From Rhizobium giardinii bv. giardinii H152 (GTDB taxonomy: Bacteria > Pseudomonadota > Alphaproteobacteria > Rhizobiales > Rhizobiaceae), in contig NZ_KB902668.1 of assembly GCF_000379605.1 (NCBI RefSeq), positions 1 to 64,000 of the forward strand: a stretch of DNA of 64,000 bases. The letters run 5' to 3'. Positions 1 to 8,094 of this stretch are shown here, one piece after another. Each line of letters begins with the position of its first letter. Position 1 is the stretch's first letter. The position numbers and the translations under genes are program-made. The notes beneath the pieces were generated by a model. That model made no database searches. It was not told where the DNA came from and saw nothing but the letters and a program-made list of their open reading frames with translations.

Positions 1-1
1 G

Positions 2-1087
2 CCGGGGCAGGAGCGGGAATACAAATACAGCTGGAAGCGACAGAACTGGTTCGAAAACCAGCGCGACGAACATCTGGCGGTTCGCACCGGCGTTGGACTG
101 TTCGACATGACGTCCTTCGGCAAGATCCGCGTCGAGGGCCGTGATGCGCTTTCCTTCCTGCAGCGGCTCTGCGCCAATCAGATGGACGTCGCGGCAGGCC
201 GCATCGTCTACACCCAGATGCTCAATGCGCGCGGCGGCATCGAGAGCGACCTGACGGGCACGCGTCTTTCCGAAACGGCGTTTCTGCTCGTCGTTCCCGG
301 CGCGACGCTGCAACGTGATCTTGCCTGGTTGCGCAAGCATATCGCCGACGCGTTCGTGGTCGTCACAGACGTTAGCGCCTCGGAATCGGTGCTTTGCATC
401 ATGGGGCCAAAGGCACGCGAGCTGATGGGAAAAGTCAGCCCCAACGATTTCTCCAATGCCGCCCATCCCTTCGGCACCGCGCGGGAGATCGAAATCGGAA
501 TGGGCCTCGCTCGCGCCCACCGCGTCACCTATGTCGGCGAACTGGGCTGGGAGCTCTATGTCTCCACCGACCAGGCGGCGCATGTGTTCGAGGCGCTGGA
601 GGCGGCGGGCAGGGACGTCGGGCTGAAACTCTGCGGTCTTCATACGCTGGACAGCTGCCGTATCGAAAAGGCCTTCCGCCATTTCGGCCATGACATCACC
701 GATGAGGATCATGTTCTGGAAGCCGGGCTCGGTTTTGCCGTGCGGACGCAGAAAGGCGAATTCATCGGCCGCGACGCGGTGTTGAGGAAACAGGACAAGG
801 GCCTGTCTCGCCGTCTTGTGCAGTTCCGGCTGACCGATCCGGATCCGCTTTTGTTCCACAACGAAGCGGTGGTGCGCGACGGCAAGATTGTCGGCACTGT
901 GACCTCCGGCAATTACGGCCACCATCTCGGCGGCGCGATCGGGCTTGGCTACGTGCCGTGTATCGGCGAGAGCGAGGCGGAGGTGCTGGGTTCGGCCTAC
1001 GAGATCGAGATTGCCGGAACGCGGGTAAGGGCGGAGGCGTCGCTTGCGCCAATGTATGATCCGAAGGCGGAGCGGGTGAGGGTATGA
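2..1087 (+). CDS. GcvT-domain FAD-dependent dehydrogenase, C-terminal part (dimethylglycine/sarcosine dehydrogenase-like)
   Basis: The reading frame is open from the left edge, so the start lies outside the window and this is a 3' fragment of about 361 residues. What is visible is a glycine-cleavage T-protein fold: the N-terminal part resembles the junction of an FAD oxidoreductase with a GcvT domain (RTGVGLFDMTSFGK), followed by the folate-binding aminomethyltransferase core and a C-terminal barrel (GTVTSGNYGHHLGGAIGLGYV). Such fusions oxidise dimethylglycine or sarcosine and pass the one-carbon unit to tetrahydrofolate. An ATG at 107 could be mistaken for a start, but coding continues upstream of it. 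The Rieske oxygenase gene follows on the same strand, which suggests stepwise N-demethylation of glycine betaine. The family is clear; the substrate is inferred. Confidence 0.8.
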   Translation, partial: PGQEREYKYSWKRQNWFENQRDEHLAVRTGVGLFDMTSFGKIRVEGRDALSFLQRLCANQMDVAAGRIVYTQMLNARGGIESDLTGTRLSETAFLLVVPGATLQRDLAWLRKHIADAFVVVTDVSASESVLCIMGPKARELMGKVSPNDFSNAAHPFGTAREIEIGMGLARAHRVTYVGELGWELYVSTDQAAHVFEALEAAGRDVGLKLCGLHTLDSCRIEKAFRHFGHDITDEDHVLEAGLGFAVRTQKGEFIGRDAVLRKQDKGLSRRLVQFRLTDPDPLLFHNEAVVRDGKIVGTVTSGNYGHHLGGAIGLGYVPCIGESEAEVLGSAYEIEIAGTRVRAEASLAPMYDPKAERVRV

Positions 1088-1116
1088 TGCACGGCACGCC
1101 GGCTTTTCCCGGGGCT

Positions 1117-1301
1117 ACCCCCCTCTGTCACTCCGTGACATCTCCCCCTCAAGGGGGGAGATTGGCCGCAACCGCTGCGGCTCACTCCGGCTTTCTTCGC
1201 TCTACACCGTTTCAGTTCATTTCTGCTGGACAGAGACTTATCCGCGTGCCCTCGATCTCCCCCCTTGAGGGGGAGATGTCACGCAGTGACAGAGGGGGGT
1301 G
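1117..1301. repeat. Interspersed GC-rich palindromic element, family A, copy 1
   Basis: A left arm (1117-1162) and a right arm (1255-1301) are near-perfect inverted copies. Both carry the same C-run, a short GTCAC/GTGAC hairpin and a second C/G-run; the right arm contains TTGAGGGGGAGATGTCACG. The whole could fold into a large hairpin between the GcvT-domain gene and the Rieske gene. A related pair lies at 12407-12515. The look is that of rhizobial intergenic mosaic elements. No coding capacity is supported. Confidence 0.75.
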
Positions 1302-1333
1302 CGCCACGCGCTCTTCAGCCCGGAGACATTCCC

Positions 1334-2566
1334 ATGCTCGCACCTGATACCAAGACAAAGGCACCGTTGCCGGACCGCATCGACCAGCTCGTGGCGGCGC
1401 ACAAGCCGGGCCACGGTCTTGCCAGGCCGTTCTACATGGATCCGGACATCTACGAGCGGGATCTGGAGCGCGTGTTCCGCCGCCATTGGCATTGCGTCGC
1501 GCATGAGAGCGTTATCCCGAAACCCAATGATTTCGAAGTCTTTCGCATGGCCTCCGAGCAGGTGATCGTGACGCGCCATGCGGACGGGACCATCCACGCT
1601 CTGCTCAATGTCTGCCGCCACCGCGGGGCGGAAGTCTGCACCAGGGACAAGGGCAATGCCCGTGTCTTCGTCTGTCCCTACCATGCCTGGACCTATGGCA
1701 ATGATGGGGCGCTCAAGGCGGCGCGGCTGATGCCGAAGGATTTCAAGCGGGAGGACCATGGGCTGAAGACGCTGCATGTTCGTGTGGTCGAGGGGCTGAT
1801 CTTCATTTCCTTTGCCGAAAACCCGCTCGACTTCTCCGAGGTCGAGAACCTGCTGCACGCCACCTGCGGCCAATATGGCTGGGGGCAGGCCAAGGTGGCG
1901 CATCGGCAGAGCTATCCGGTCGATGCCAACTGGAAGCTGGCGGTTGAAAACTATGTCGAATGTTACCACTGCGGTCCGGCGCATCCGGAATATTCGCAGA
2001 CCCATGCGCTCGAGCAGCCGCTGCACATGATCGAGGCGCTGAACGCCGCGATGGAAGAACGTACCTGCGCGCTCGGCATAGAGGTCGGTTCCGGCGATCA
2101 CTGGCAGACCTCGGCGAACGGCAAGGAAACCATCCATGCGTTTCGCTATGCGCTTTATGACGGCGTCAAGACCGGCAGCCAGGACGGCTCGCCGCTTAGC
2201 ACGCTGATGGGCCGTTTTACCGACTTCGACGGCGGCGTGACCTCCGTCCATCTCGGCGGCACGTCCTTCCTGGTCTGCTACCCCGATCACGGGATGATCT
2301 ACCGATTCATTCCGAAGGGGCCGGAAACCTGCGAGATGGAGCTGATCTGGCTCGTCAACGGCGAGGCCGAGGAGGGCAGGGACTATGATCTCGCCAGGCT
2401 CACCTGGCTCTGGACGGTAACGACCGACGAGGACAAGGCGATCATCGAACACACGTCGCGCGGCGTCCGCTCGCACTATTTCGTGCCCGGCCCGATCGCG
2501 CCGATGGAGCAGAACGAGTTGCGCTATATCAACTGGTATCTGGATGAGATCAGCCGGGCGAGTTGA
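1334..2566 (+). CDS. Rieske non-heme iron oxygenase, alpha subunit (glycine betaine/stachydrine demethylase-like)
   Basis: A 410-residue ring-hydroxylating oxygenase alpha subunit. The Rieske [2Fe-2S] ligands are visible as C94-x-H96 and C114-x2-H117 (NVCRHRGAEVC and VCPYHAWTYG). The mononuclear iron site is seen in ENYVECYHCGPAHPEYS, followed by a StAR-like C-terminal domain. The family adds one oxygen from O2 using electrons from a separate reductase, which is not in the window. The ATG at 1334 is preferred over in-frame codons inside the upstream repeat because homologues begin about here. Members next to GcvT-type dehydrogenases often demethylate quaternary amines such as glycine betaine (GbcA) or stachydrine. 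That assignment rests on context and general similarity; another aromatic or betaine substrate is possible. Confidence 0.8.
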   Translation: MLAPDTKTKAPLPDRIDQLVAAHKPGHGLARPFYMDPDIYERDLERVFRRHWHCVAHESVIPKPNDFEVFRMASEQVIVTRHADGTIHALLNVCRHRGAEVCTRDKGNARVFVCPYHAWTYGNDGALKAARLMPKDFKREDHGLKTLHVRVVEGLIFISFAENPLDFSEVENLLHATCGQYGWGQAKVAHRQSYPVDANWKLAVENYVECYHCGPAHPEYSQTHALEQPLHMIEALNAAMEERTCALGIEVGSGDHWQTSANGKETIHAFRYALYDGVKTGSQDGSPLSTLMGRFTDFDGGVTSVHLGGTSFLVCYPDHGMIYRFIPKGPETCEMELIWLVNGEAEEGRDYDLARLTWLWTVTTDEDKAIIEHTSRGVRSHYFVPGPIAPMEQNELRYINWYLDEISRAS

Positions 2567-2575
2567 CGCCCGGTT

Positions 2576-3100
2576 TCACGGGATGCGTCCACGCACCTCG
2601 GTGACCCGGTAGGACCATTTGGGCGCCGTCGGTTCAACGCCGTAGCGATTGGGGAACGTGAAGTAGGTTTCGAAGCTCTGGTTCTGGCCCGCGGGAATGC
2701 GCGCGAGAATGAGGGCGGTGTCCTCGCCGAGCGTCCTGCACTGGTTTTGCGGGCAATCCTCCAGCGTCACCGACAGCCTGAAATAGTCGAGATTGAAGCC
2801 GCTCTTGTTTGCCACCGTGCCGGTGGCACGATAGCTCGTGTCCGGGCGGTTGCGTGTGAACGCCAACCCGTCAACGGAGATGTCGTCCGGCGTCAGCGCC
2901 GGCCGGGTCTGCTGCGGGGTCTGATCGGTCTCCGCGTTGGGAGTATTGTTGCCTTCACTGATCCAGATGATGAAGGCGATGATCAGCCCGACTGCGACCA
3001 TCAGGCTGAGTGCTGGTTCGGCAAAACGCTGGAAGCGCGACGAGCGCATGGCGAAATAGACGATCAAAAGGCCTGCAAGCGCAGGAAAAATCCAAATCAT
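2576..3100 (-). CDS. Hypothetical membrane-anchored protein
   Basis: A 174-residue protein with two hydrophobic N-terminal segments (about residues 2-17 and 28-48), then a Thr/Pro/Gln-rich linker and a C-terminal domain of beta character containing a Cys pair (EDCPQNQCRTLG). The layout suggests two membrane helices and a periplasmic domain. The start at 3100 is chosen because GGAGG lies 7 bases upstream; a longer frame to 3178 lacks such a site. It converges on the Rieske gene and diverges from the YciE-like gene. No function is recognised. Confidence 0.75.
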   Translation of the reverse strand: MIWIFPALAGLLIVYFAMRSSRFQRFAEPALSLMVAVGLIIAFIIWISEGNNTPNAETDQTPQQTRPALTPDDISVDGLAFTRNRPDTSYRATGTVANKSGFNLDYFRLSVTLEDCPQNQCRTLGEDTALILARIPAGQNQSFETYFTFPNRYGVEPTAPKWSYRVTEVRGRIP

Positions 3101-3259
3101 CAAAGTCCTCCCGCTCTTTATATAGGCGGGGCGTGGACGCGAGGGAAGCGGGGTGCGGGGCAGGGCTGCGATTGTCATGCAAAGTGGAACAAAGCGCGCG
3201 CTAACCCGTTTCCAGCAGGTCGCCCCCGACGTGTTTCAATCATCAAAAGGAGGAAACCA

Positions 3260-3760
3260 ATGGCAGAAAGAGCCCTGGAAGACCTGTTCTACGGCCTGCT
3301 CAAGGATGTCTACTACGCCGAACGCAAGATTCTGAAGGCCCTGCCGAAAATGGCCAGGGGCGCCCAGAGCCCGAAGCTGAAGGCGGCATTCGAAAAGCAT
3401 CGCGACGAAACCGAAGGTCAGCTGGAACGCCTGCAGCAGGTTTTCGAAATCCTCGGCAAGCGCGCCGTCGGCAAGACCTGCCCGGCGATCGACGGCCTGA
3501 TAGAGGAAGGCGAGGAAATTCTCGATGAATTCAAGAATTCACCCGCTCTCGATGCTGGCCTTTTGGCTGCTGCGCAAGCCGTCGAGCACTATGAAATGGC
3601 CCGCTATGGCGCGCTGAAGACTTGGGCAATGATGCTCGGTCTCAACGATGCGGTCAAACTGCTCGACGAAACGCTGCAGCAGGAAGGCAAGACCGATCAC
3701 GACCTGACGAAGCTCGCCGAAGCATCGGTCAATGCAACGGCTCTCAAGAAAGCCGCCTGA
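3260..3760 (+). CDS. YciE/YciF-type ferritin-like protein (DUF892)
   Basis: A 166-residue, nearly all-helical protein of the YciE/YciF family, which forms a four-helix ferritin-like bundle and is usually linked to stress. Glu/His residues suited to a di-metal site appear in helix 1 (LLKDVYYAERKIL), helix 2 (FEKHRDETEGQLERL) and helix 3 (AQAVEHYEMARYGAL). The ATG at 3260 follows an excellent AAGGAGGA ribosome-binding site, while the longer frame begins in the opposite gene. It stands alone and ends just before a bidirectional terminator. Family call is firm; in vivo role is not known. Confidence 0.88.
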   Translation: MAERALEDLFYGLLKDVYYAERKILKALPKMARGAQSPKLKAAFEKHRDETEGQLERLQQVFEILGKRAVGKTCPAIDGLIEEGEEILDEFKNSPALDAGLLAAAQAVEHYEMARYGALKTWAMMLGLNDAVKLLDETLQQEGKTDHDLTKLAEASVNATALKKAA

Positions 3761-3772
3761 CAGAACATCGTC

Positions 3773-3804
3773 AAAAATGGCCGGATTTACACCCGGCCAT
3801 TTTT
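3773..3804. terminator. Bidirectional rho-independent terminator
   Basis: The stem AAAATGGCCGG pairs with CCGGCCATTTT around an 8-base loop, with T runs on both strands. It separates the YciE-like gene from the convergent siderophore-binding-protein gene and can end transcription from both sides. Confidence 0.85.
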
Positions 3805-4911
3805 CTATTTCAGGCTGATCCAATAGGATCCGTTGAAGGGGACGGCGGCAAAGCGCTCGTTGATTTCCTTCAGGCTCTCGTCCGGATCGACATCGGCAAA
3901 GAGTTCCGGCCGCAGCCATCGGGCAAAGGCCTCGGCGGCGAGGATATTCAGCGGCACCGCATTGAAGAAGTTCCACAATCCATGCACGCGGCCTTTCTGG
4001 ACGGCAGAAAGATTGGCGAGCACAGGACTTTCTACGGCCTCGCCAAGCGTCTTGCGGGCCTCCGCGGCGGTGACGCCGGGGCCCACGGAAAAGGCGCTGT
4101 AGGTGCCGCCCGGTGACGCCGTGGCGATATAGACTTGAGGGTCCGCGGCGATCAGGTATTCGCTGCTGACGATGCCGCCCTGGCGCGGCAGGTTGTCGGT
4201 GATATTGCGGCTGCCGGTGATGCCGATGAACTCGCCGAGGCCGCCCGTTCCGTAAGCATAGCAGCAGCGATCCGGATTGGGGAACGCATCCATCAAAACG
4301 GTCGGGCCTGGTTCGGGATGGGCTGCGACGCGATCGATGATGCGCTTCAGATGTTCCTCGTAAAAATCGGCGAAGGCGTTTGCCTGTTCCTCGCGTTCGA
4401 GTATCTTGCCGAGCAGGCGCATGTTGCCGGGCGTATTCTTCATCGGGTCGCTGTTGAAGTCGACGATGAAGACCGGAACGCCGGTCGTTTCCAGATAGTC
4501 GATCGCCCTTTTTCCAAGTTCGCTATCCGCCTGCCAGTTCGCCATGATGGCGAGGTCCGCCTTCAGCGACAGGATGGTCTCGAAGGACAGGCCGCCGGTG
4601 CTGTCGTCGATGATCGGTACATCGGCAAGTGCCGGAAACTTCGCCACGAAATCCTTGTAGATCTCAGGATTGTCGCCCTTCATGTCGCCGGACCAGCCGG
4701 CGAGCAGGCTGACCGGGTCCGGGTGGATCAGCGACAGCGCGACCAGGTTGAAGCCGCTGCCGAGCAGGATCGCCTTCGGCTTTGCCTTGATCGTCACCTG
4801 GCGGCCGAGGGCGTCGGTAAGCGTCAGCGGCCAGCGCTCCTGTGCCTTCGCTATGGAGGCGAAGGCGAGAAACAGGCCAAGGGTCAGGAGGAAAAGGCGC
4901 TTCACGATCAT
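3805..4911 (-). CDS. Iron-siderophore ABC transporter periplasmic binding protein
   Basis: A 368-residue class III solute-binding protein (FecB/FhuD/BtuF type). The signal peptide MIVKRLFLLTLGLFLAFASI ends near AKA-QE, and the mature protein starts with the typical beta strand (LTLTDALGRQVTIKAKPK). It should bind a ferric siderophore in the periplasm. The ATG at 4911 overlaps the stop of the upstream FhuF-like gene as ATGA, which fixes this start over an upstream in-frame ATG at 4950 and implies translational coupling. No permease or ATPase of the FecCD/FhuBC type is nearby, so it must work with a transporter encoded elsewhere. It is the last gene of the iron operon, ending at the terminator at 3773-3804. 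Confidence 0.85.
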   Translation of the reverse strand: MIVKRLFLLTLGLFLAFASIAKAQERWPLTLTDALGRQVTIKAKPKAILLGSGFNLVALSLIHPDPVSLLAGWSGDMKGDNPEIYKDFVAKFPALADVPIIDDSTGGLSFETILSLKADLAIMANWQADSELGKRAIDYLETTGVPVFIVDFNSDPMKNTPGNMRLLGKILEREEQANAFADFYEEHLKRIIDRVAAHPEPGPTVLMDAFPNPDRCCYAYGTGGLGEFIGITGSRNITDNLPRQGGIVSSEYLIAADPQVYIATASPGGTYSAFSVGPGVTAAEARKTLGEAVESPVLANLSAVQKGRVHGLWNFFNAVPLNILAAEAFARWLRPELFADVDPDESLKEINERFAAVPFNGSYWISLK

Positions 4912-5669
4912 TGCTTTCTTTGAGCGGGCAGGGCGCAGAGTTCGCCGCAACCTGGAATGCCGGGCAGCAGATAGCGCAGGCAGCAGACCTTGCGGCGGCA
5001 GACGGTTTGCTCGCCTTCGATCTCATGGCGAAGGCAACCCAGGAAGGGATTGAGAGAACCGTCCGGCAGCCGCGGCTCCGTGAACAACGGTCGCGCGGCC
5101 CAGGGCTCGCCATCGGCCGGGCGCTCGCGCTCCGTCGCGTTGAAGGCGTAGTCGATATAGACGGCCGCATTGTTCCAGGCGAGTTTCGGCGCAATGCCGC
5201 CCTGTGCCTTCAACTGCGAAATGATTTCGGGAATATGCTGGCTGACCAGGGGAACCACGAAAGAGAGGAGGTCGCCGTTCCCGTCGCTCCAATCCCCTTC
5301 GCCGGCAAGCCCGAGTGCGCGCGGCAGCCCGTCTTCCGCAAGGGCAATCGTCATGTCGTGAACGGCGATCGGCAGGGCACAAAAGGCCCGACGTGCGACG
5401 ATGTAGGGGATCGTCAGGATCGAGAAATAGTAGAGGGACCACATGGAGGCAACCGCGCGCCGATCCGTGCCGGCATGGGCGGCGGCATAGGTATCAAGGG
5501 CAGCGCAAAAGCCGCCGGAGCCGAAGAAGTCCGCCAGCGGGACGGCACCTTCGAGTTCGGCGGAGAGCATCATCTTCTCGCCGCACCAGGCATGCTCGCC
5601 GGCAAAGACCGCCTTCAGGCCGGGTGGCCCGAAAGCGGTCCTTGCATCAAGGTTCGCGGCGATGGCCAA
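4908..5669 (-). CDS. fhuF: FhuF-like ferric-siderophore reductase
   Basis: A 253-residue FhuF-family protein, which releases iron from siderophores in the cytoplasm by reduction. The C-terminal cysteine cluster expected for the [2Fe-2S] site is present: C229-C230-x10-C241 and C245 (KVCCLRY...GCGELC). The last pair is spaced Cx3C, not the Cx2C I recall for E. coli FhuF. The start is a TTG at 5669, 4 bases after the receptor stop codon; no ATG lies nearby and the ribosome-binding site is weak, so translation probably depends on coupling. It lies between the TonB receptor and the binding protein in one operon. Family call is strong; exact start less so. Confidence 0.82.
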   Translation of the reverse strand: MAIAANLDARTAFGPPGLKAVFAGEHAWCGEKMMLSAELEGAVPLADFFGSGGFCAALDTYAAAHAGTDRRAVASMWSLYYFSILTIPYIVARRAFCALPIAVHDMTIALAEDGLPRALGLAGEGDWSDGNGDLLSFVVPLVSQHIPEIISQLKAQGGIAPKLAWNNAAVYIDYAFNATERERPADGEPWAARPLFTEPRLPDGSLNPFLGCLRHEIEGEQTVCRRKVCCLRYLLPGIPGCGELCALPAQRKQ

Positions 5670-5673
5670 GGTC

Positions 5674-7860
5674 TTACCAGCTGTATTTCAGCGAGCCGAT
5701 GACGGCGCGGCCCTGTTCTCGGTAGCAGAAGCTTGCCGAGCACACCGCTTCGCGCCGGTCGAAGAGATTGGTGGCATTCACCTGCAGACGCAGGCCCTCA
5801 TACTTCTTGTCCATTGCCGCGAAGTCATAGTGGGCGGCGGCATCGAACAGCACCCGCGACGAGTTGCGGGTCGTATTCTGGTCGTTGCCGTAGCTCGATC
5901 CGAGGAACCGTGCGCCGGCACCAAAACCGAGGCCTGCCGCCTGGCCATCTTCGGGAAGCGTATAGTCGGCCCATATGGACGCCATGTGACGGGGCACGGA
6001 GGAGACGTAGTTGCCGACCGTGTCGGCCGCGCCCTCGGTGATCTTGATGTCGGTGTAGGTATAGGACGCGACCAGCGACAGGCCGTTGTCGAGGCTGGTG
6101 TTGGCCTCGATCTCGAAGCCGCGAGAGCGCACCTTGCCGCGCTGCACCTGAACGTTCTCGGGACCGCTTCCCAGATCGATAACCTCGTAATAGAGACTGT
6201 TCTTCTGGTCGATGTTGAACAGCGCGGCGGTGATCATCGTATTGCTGTCCGGCAACAGATACTTGACGCCGATTTCCTCCTGCTCGCTCTTCGTCGGCTT
6301 GAAGGGGGAGCCGGTCTCCCGGTTGATACCGGCGTTCGGCGAAAAGGCGGTGGAGTAGCTGATATAGGGTGCGAGGCCGAAATCGGTTTCGTAGGTCAGG
6401 CCGATACGGCCGGAAAACGCCTTGTCCTTCTGGGACACCGAGTCGATCGCATCGGTGGTGAGATCCGTCGTGTCGGTATCGGTCGAGACCCAGTCATAGC
6501 GCGCGCCTGCCGTCAGGGTCCAGGCGTCGTAGCGGATCTGATCCTGCAGATAGGTGCCAAGCTGCCACTGGTCCTGAACGACACGGCTGGTGAAGTCGAT
6601 TGGATCGGTCGGGCGGCCTTCGGTCGGATTATTGGTATCCAGCGGCGGTGTGAAACCGGTGCCGGAAAGCGAGCGGAAGCGCAGTTTGCTGTAGTCGATG
6701 CCCGCAAGCAGGGTATGGTCGAGCGCGCCGGTATCGAACCGGGCTTCCAGTTGATGGTCGACCACGAAGGCCGTCAGGCGCTCGTCGAACGTACCGGCGC
6801 TGCTGTCGAGCAGCGTCGGATCGACGGCGTTCGGCGCATAAGCGAAGGCCCAGTCAGCATCGGTATTCAGCGTGGAGACCCGCATGTTCTGGCGGAAGGT
6901 GAATGTCTCGTTCAGCCGGTGCTCGAATTCGTAGCCGATGCGGGCCTGCTTCTGTACGGAATCGTTGAAATCCGGGTTGCCGGCGAAGATGTCGGTTACT
7001 TCGCCGGTCAGAGGATCGTTGTAGTAGGCCGCCGTGCCGCCCGTCCTGGTGCGGGAGTATTCGCCGAGGATGGTCAGCTTGGTGTCTTCGTCCGGCTTCC
7101 AGGTGAAGGCGGGGGCGATATTGGCGCGGTCGTCCGGCACGCTCACCTGTTCGGTGTCGGCGTCCCGCAGCAGCCCGGTCATGCGGTAGTAGACCGGGTC
7201 GGTGTCGTTGACCGGGCCGGAGAAATCGAACTGTCCCTGATAGCGGTTGTCGGTGCCGTATTGCAGCTGCAATTCGTGCAGCGGCTCATCCGTCGGGCGC
7301 TTGGTGATCAGGTTGAAGAGGCCGCCGGCGCCAGATGCTCCATAGAGGGCAGACGAGGGACCACGCAGGATCGACACGCCTTCAAGGCCGTAAGGCTCCG
7401 TCTTGAACAGCGATGAACTGGCGCCGGGCTGGCGCAGGTTGTCGCGGAATACGCCGGTATAGGTGACGTCGAAGCCGCGCACCGTAAAGGAATCGAAGCG
7501 CGGATCGAACCCGTAGGCACCGACGCGCGACCCCGGCGTATAGGCGAGCGCATCGAGAAGGGTCTGCGGGTTGCGGTCCTTCAGTTGCTGTTCGGTCACG
7601 GACGAGATCGACTGCGGCGTCTGCAGGAAGGGCGTGTCGATCTTGGCGCCCGTCGCGCTGCTGGTGCCGACATAGCCATCGGCAGTGATGACGCCGCCGC
7701 TGCCGCCGGTAACGGTCAGGGTCTCCAGCACCGTTGCGCCTTCGCTCGTGATGGAATGCGCCGTATCCTGGGCAAAGGCCGTCAGCGACAAGGCGAGAAG
7801 CGAAGTGCCCGCAAGGGCGAAGCGGACGGTGGGCCGGGTGACGCAGCGAGGATCGGGCAT
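5674..7860 (-). CDS. TonB-dependent ferric-siderophore outer-membrane receptor
   Basis: A 728-residue TonB-dependent receptor. A signal peptide (about residues 1-29, ending TAFAQ) is followed by a TonB-box-like start, a plug domain (ISSVTEQQLKDRNPQTLLDAL...GVSILRGPSSALYGASGAGG) and a 22-strand-type barrel ending in the usual C-terminal aromatic residue (SLKYSW). It resembles the FhuA/FcuA/FoxA hydroxamate group, but the siderophore cannot be named. The ATG at 7860 is chosen for the signal peptide; a longer frame to 8019 runs through the promoter. It leads the operon with the FhuF-like and binding-protein genes, and an iron box lies 80 bases upstream. Confidence 0.92.
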   Translation of the reverse strand: MPDPRCVTRPTVRFALAGTSLLALSLTAFAQDTAHSITSEGATVLETLTVTGGSGGVITADGYVGTSSATGAKIDTPFLQTPQSISSVTEQQLKDRNPQTLLDALAYTPGSRVGAYGFDPRFDSFTVRGFDVTYTGVFRDNLRQPGASSSLFKTEPYGLEGVSILRGPSSALYGASGAGGLFNLITKRPTDEPLHELQLQYGTDNRYQGQFDFSGPVNDTDPVYYRMTGLLRDADTEQVSVPDDRANIAPAFTWKPDEDTKLTILGEYSRTRTGGTAAYYNDPLTGEVTDIFAGNPDFNDSVQKQARIGYEFEHRLNETFTFRQNMRVSTLNTDADWAFAYAPNAVDPTLLDSSAGTFDERLTAFVVDHQLEARFDTGALDHTLLAGIDYSKLRFRSLSGTGFTPPLDTNNPTEGRPTDPIDFTSRVVQDQWQLGTYLQDQIRYDAWTLTAGARYDWVSTDTDTTDLTTDAIDSVSQKDKAFSGRIGLTYETDFGLAPYISYSTAFSPNAGINRETGSPFKPTKSEQEEIGVKYLLPDSNTMITAALFNIDQKNSLYYEVIDLGSGPENVQVQRGKVRSRGFEIEANTSLDNGLSLVASYTYTDIKITEGAADTVGNYVSSVPRHMASIWADYTLPEDGQAAGLGFGAGARFLGSSYGNDQNTTRNSSRVLFDAAAHYDFAAMDKKYEGLRLQVNATNLFDRREAVCSASFCYREQGRAVIGSLKYSW

Positions 7861-7939
7861 GTCATGCACTTTCTGGACAGAGCAGTCATAAAGATGACTT
7901 CTTCTATCAAGATTCTTTTCGTCGAAAAGCGAAAATGCA

Positions 7940-7954
7940 TGAGTAAAATACTCA
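7940..7954. promoter_or_regulatory. Iron-responsive operator (IRO box, RirA type)
   Basis: TGAGTAAAATACTCA is a perfect 6+3+6 inverted repeat that fits the rhizobial RirA consensus TGA-N9-TCA. It lies 80 bases before the TonB receptor start, so it should repress the receptor-fhuF-binding-protein operon when iron is plentiful. The match is seen directly; the regulator is inferred. Confidence 0.75.
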
Positions 7955-8027
7955 CGTTTACAGCGTGTGGGATTTGCGCAACATTCAGGAAACCTGCAGT
8001 GTATAACGCTTGTCAGCACACAACTTA

Positions 8028-8060
8028 AAAGACCGCGTCTTCGAAAGGCGCGGTCTTTGA
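8028..8060 (-). terminator. Rho-independent terminator of the aldehyde dehydrogenase operon
   Basis: AAAGACCGCG and CGCGGTCTTT form a 10-bp stem with an 11-base loop; on the minus strand it runs on into TTTTAAG. It sits 35 bases past the patD stop codon and closes the ydcSTUV-patD-type operon. Confidence 0.8.
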
Positions 8061-8094
8061 AAGTGGTGTCGGCCGGCCAGGCGGCAGAGGCGTT

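Noticed and set aside
107-1087. Complete aminomethyltransferase gene starting at the ATG at 107
   Set aside because: The frame is open and family-like upstream of 107 to the window edge, so the gene is a fragment of a longer fusion protein.
5662-7416. 584-codon plus-strand frame opposite the TonB receptor
   Set aside because: It mirrors the receptor gene, has low-complexity composition without any recognisable domain, and is a high-GC antisense shadow.
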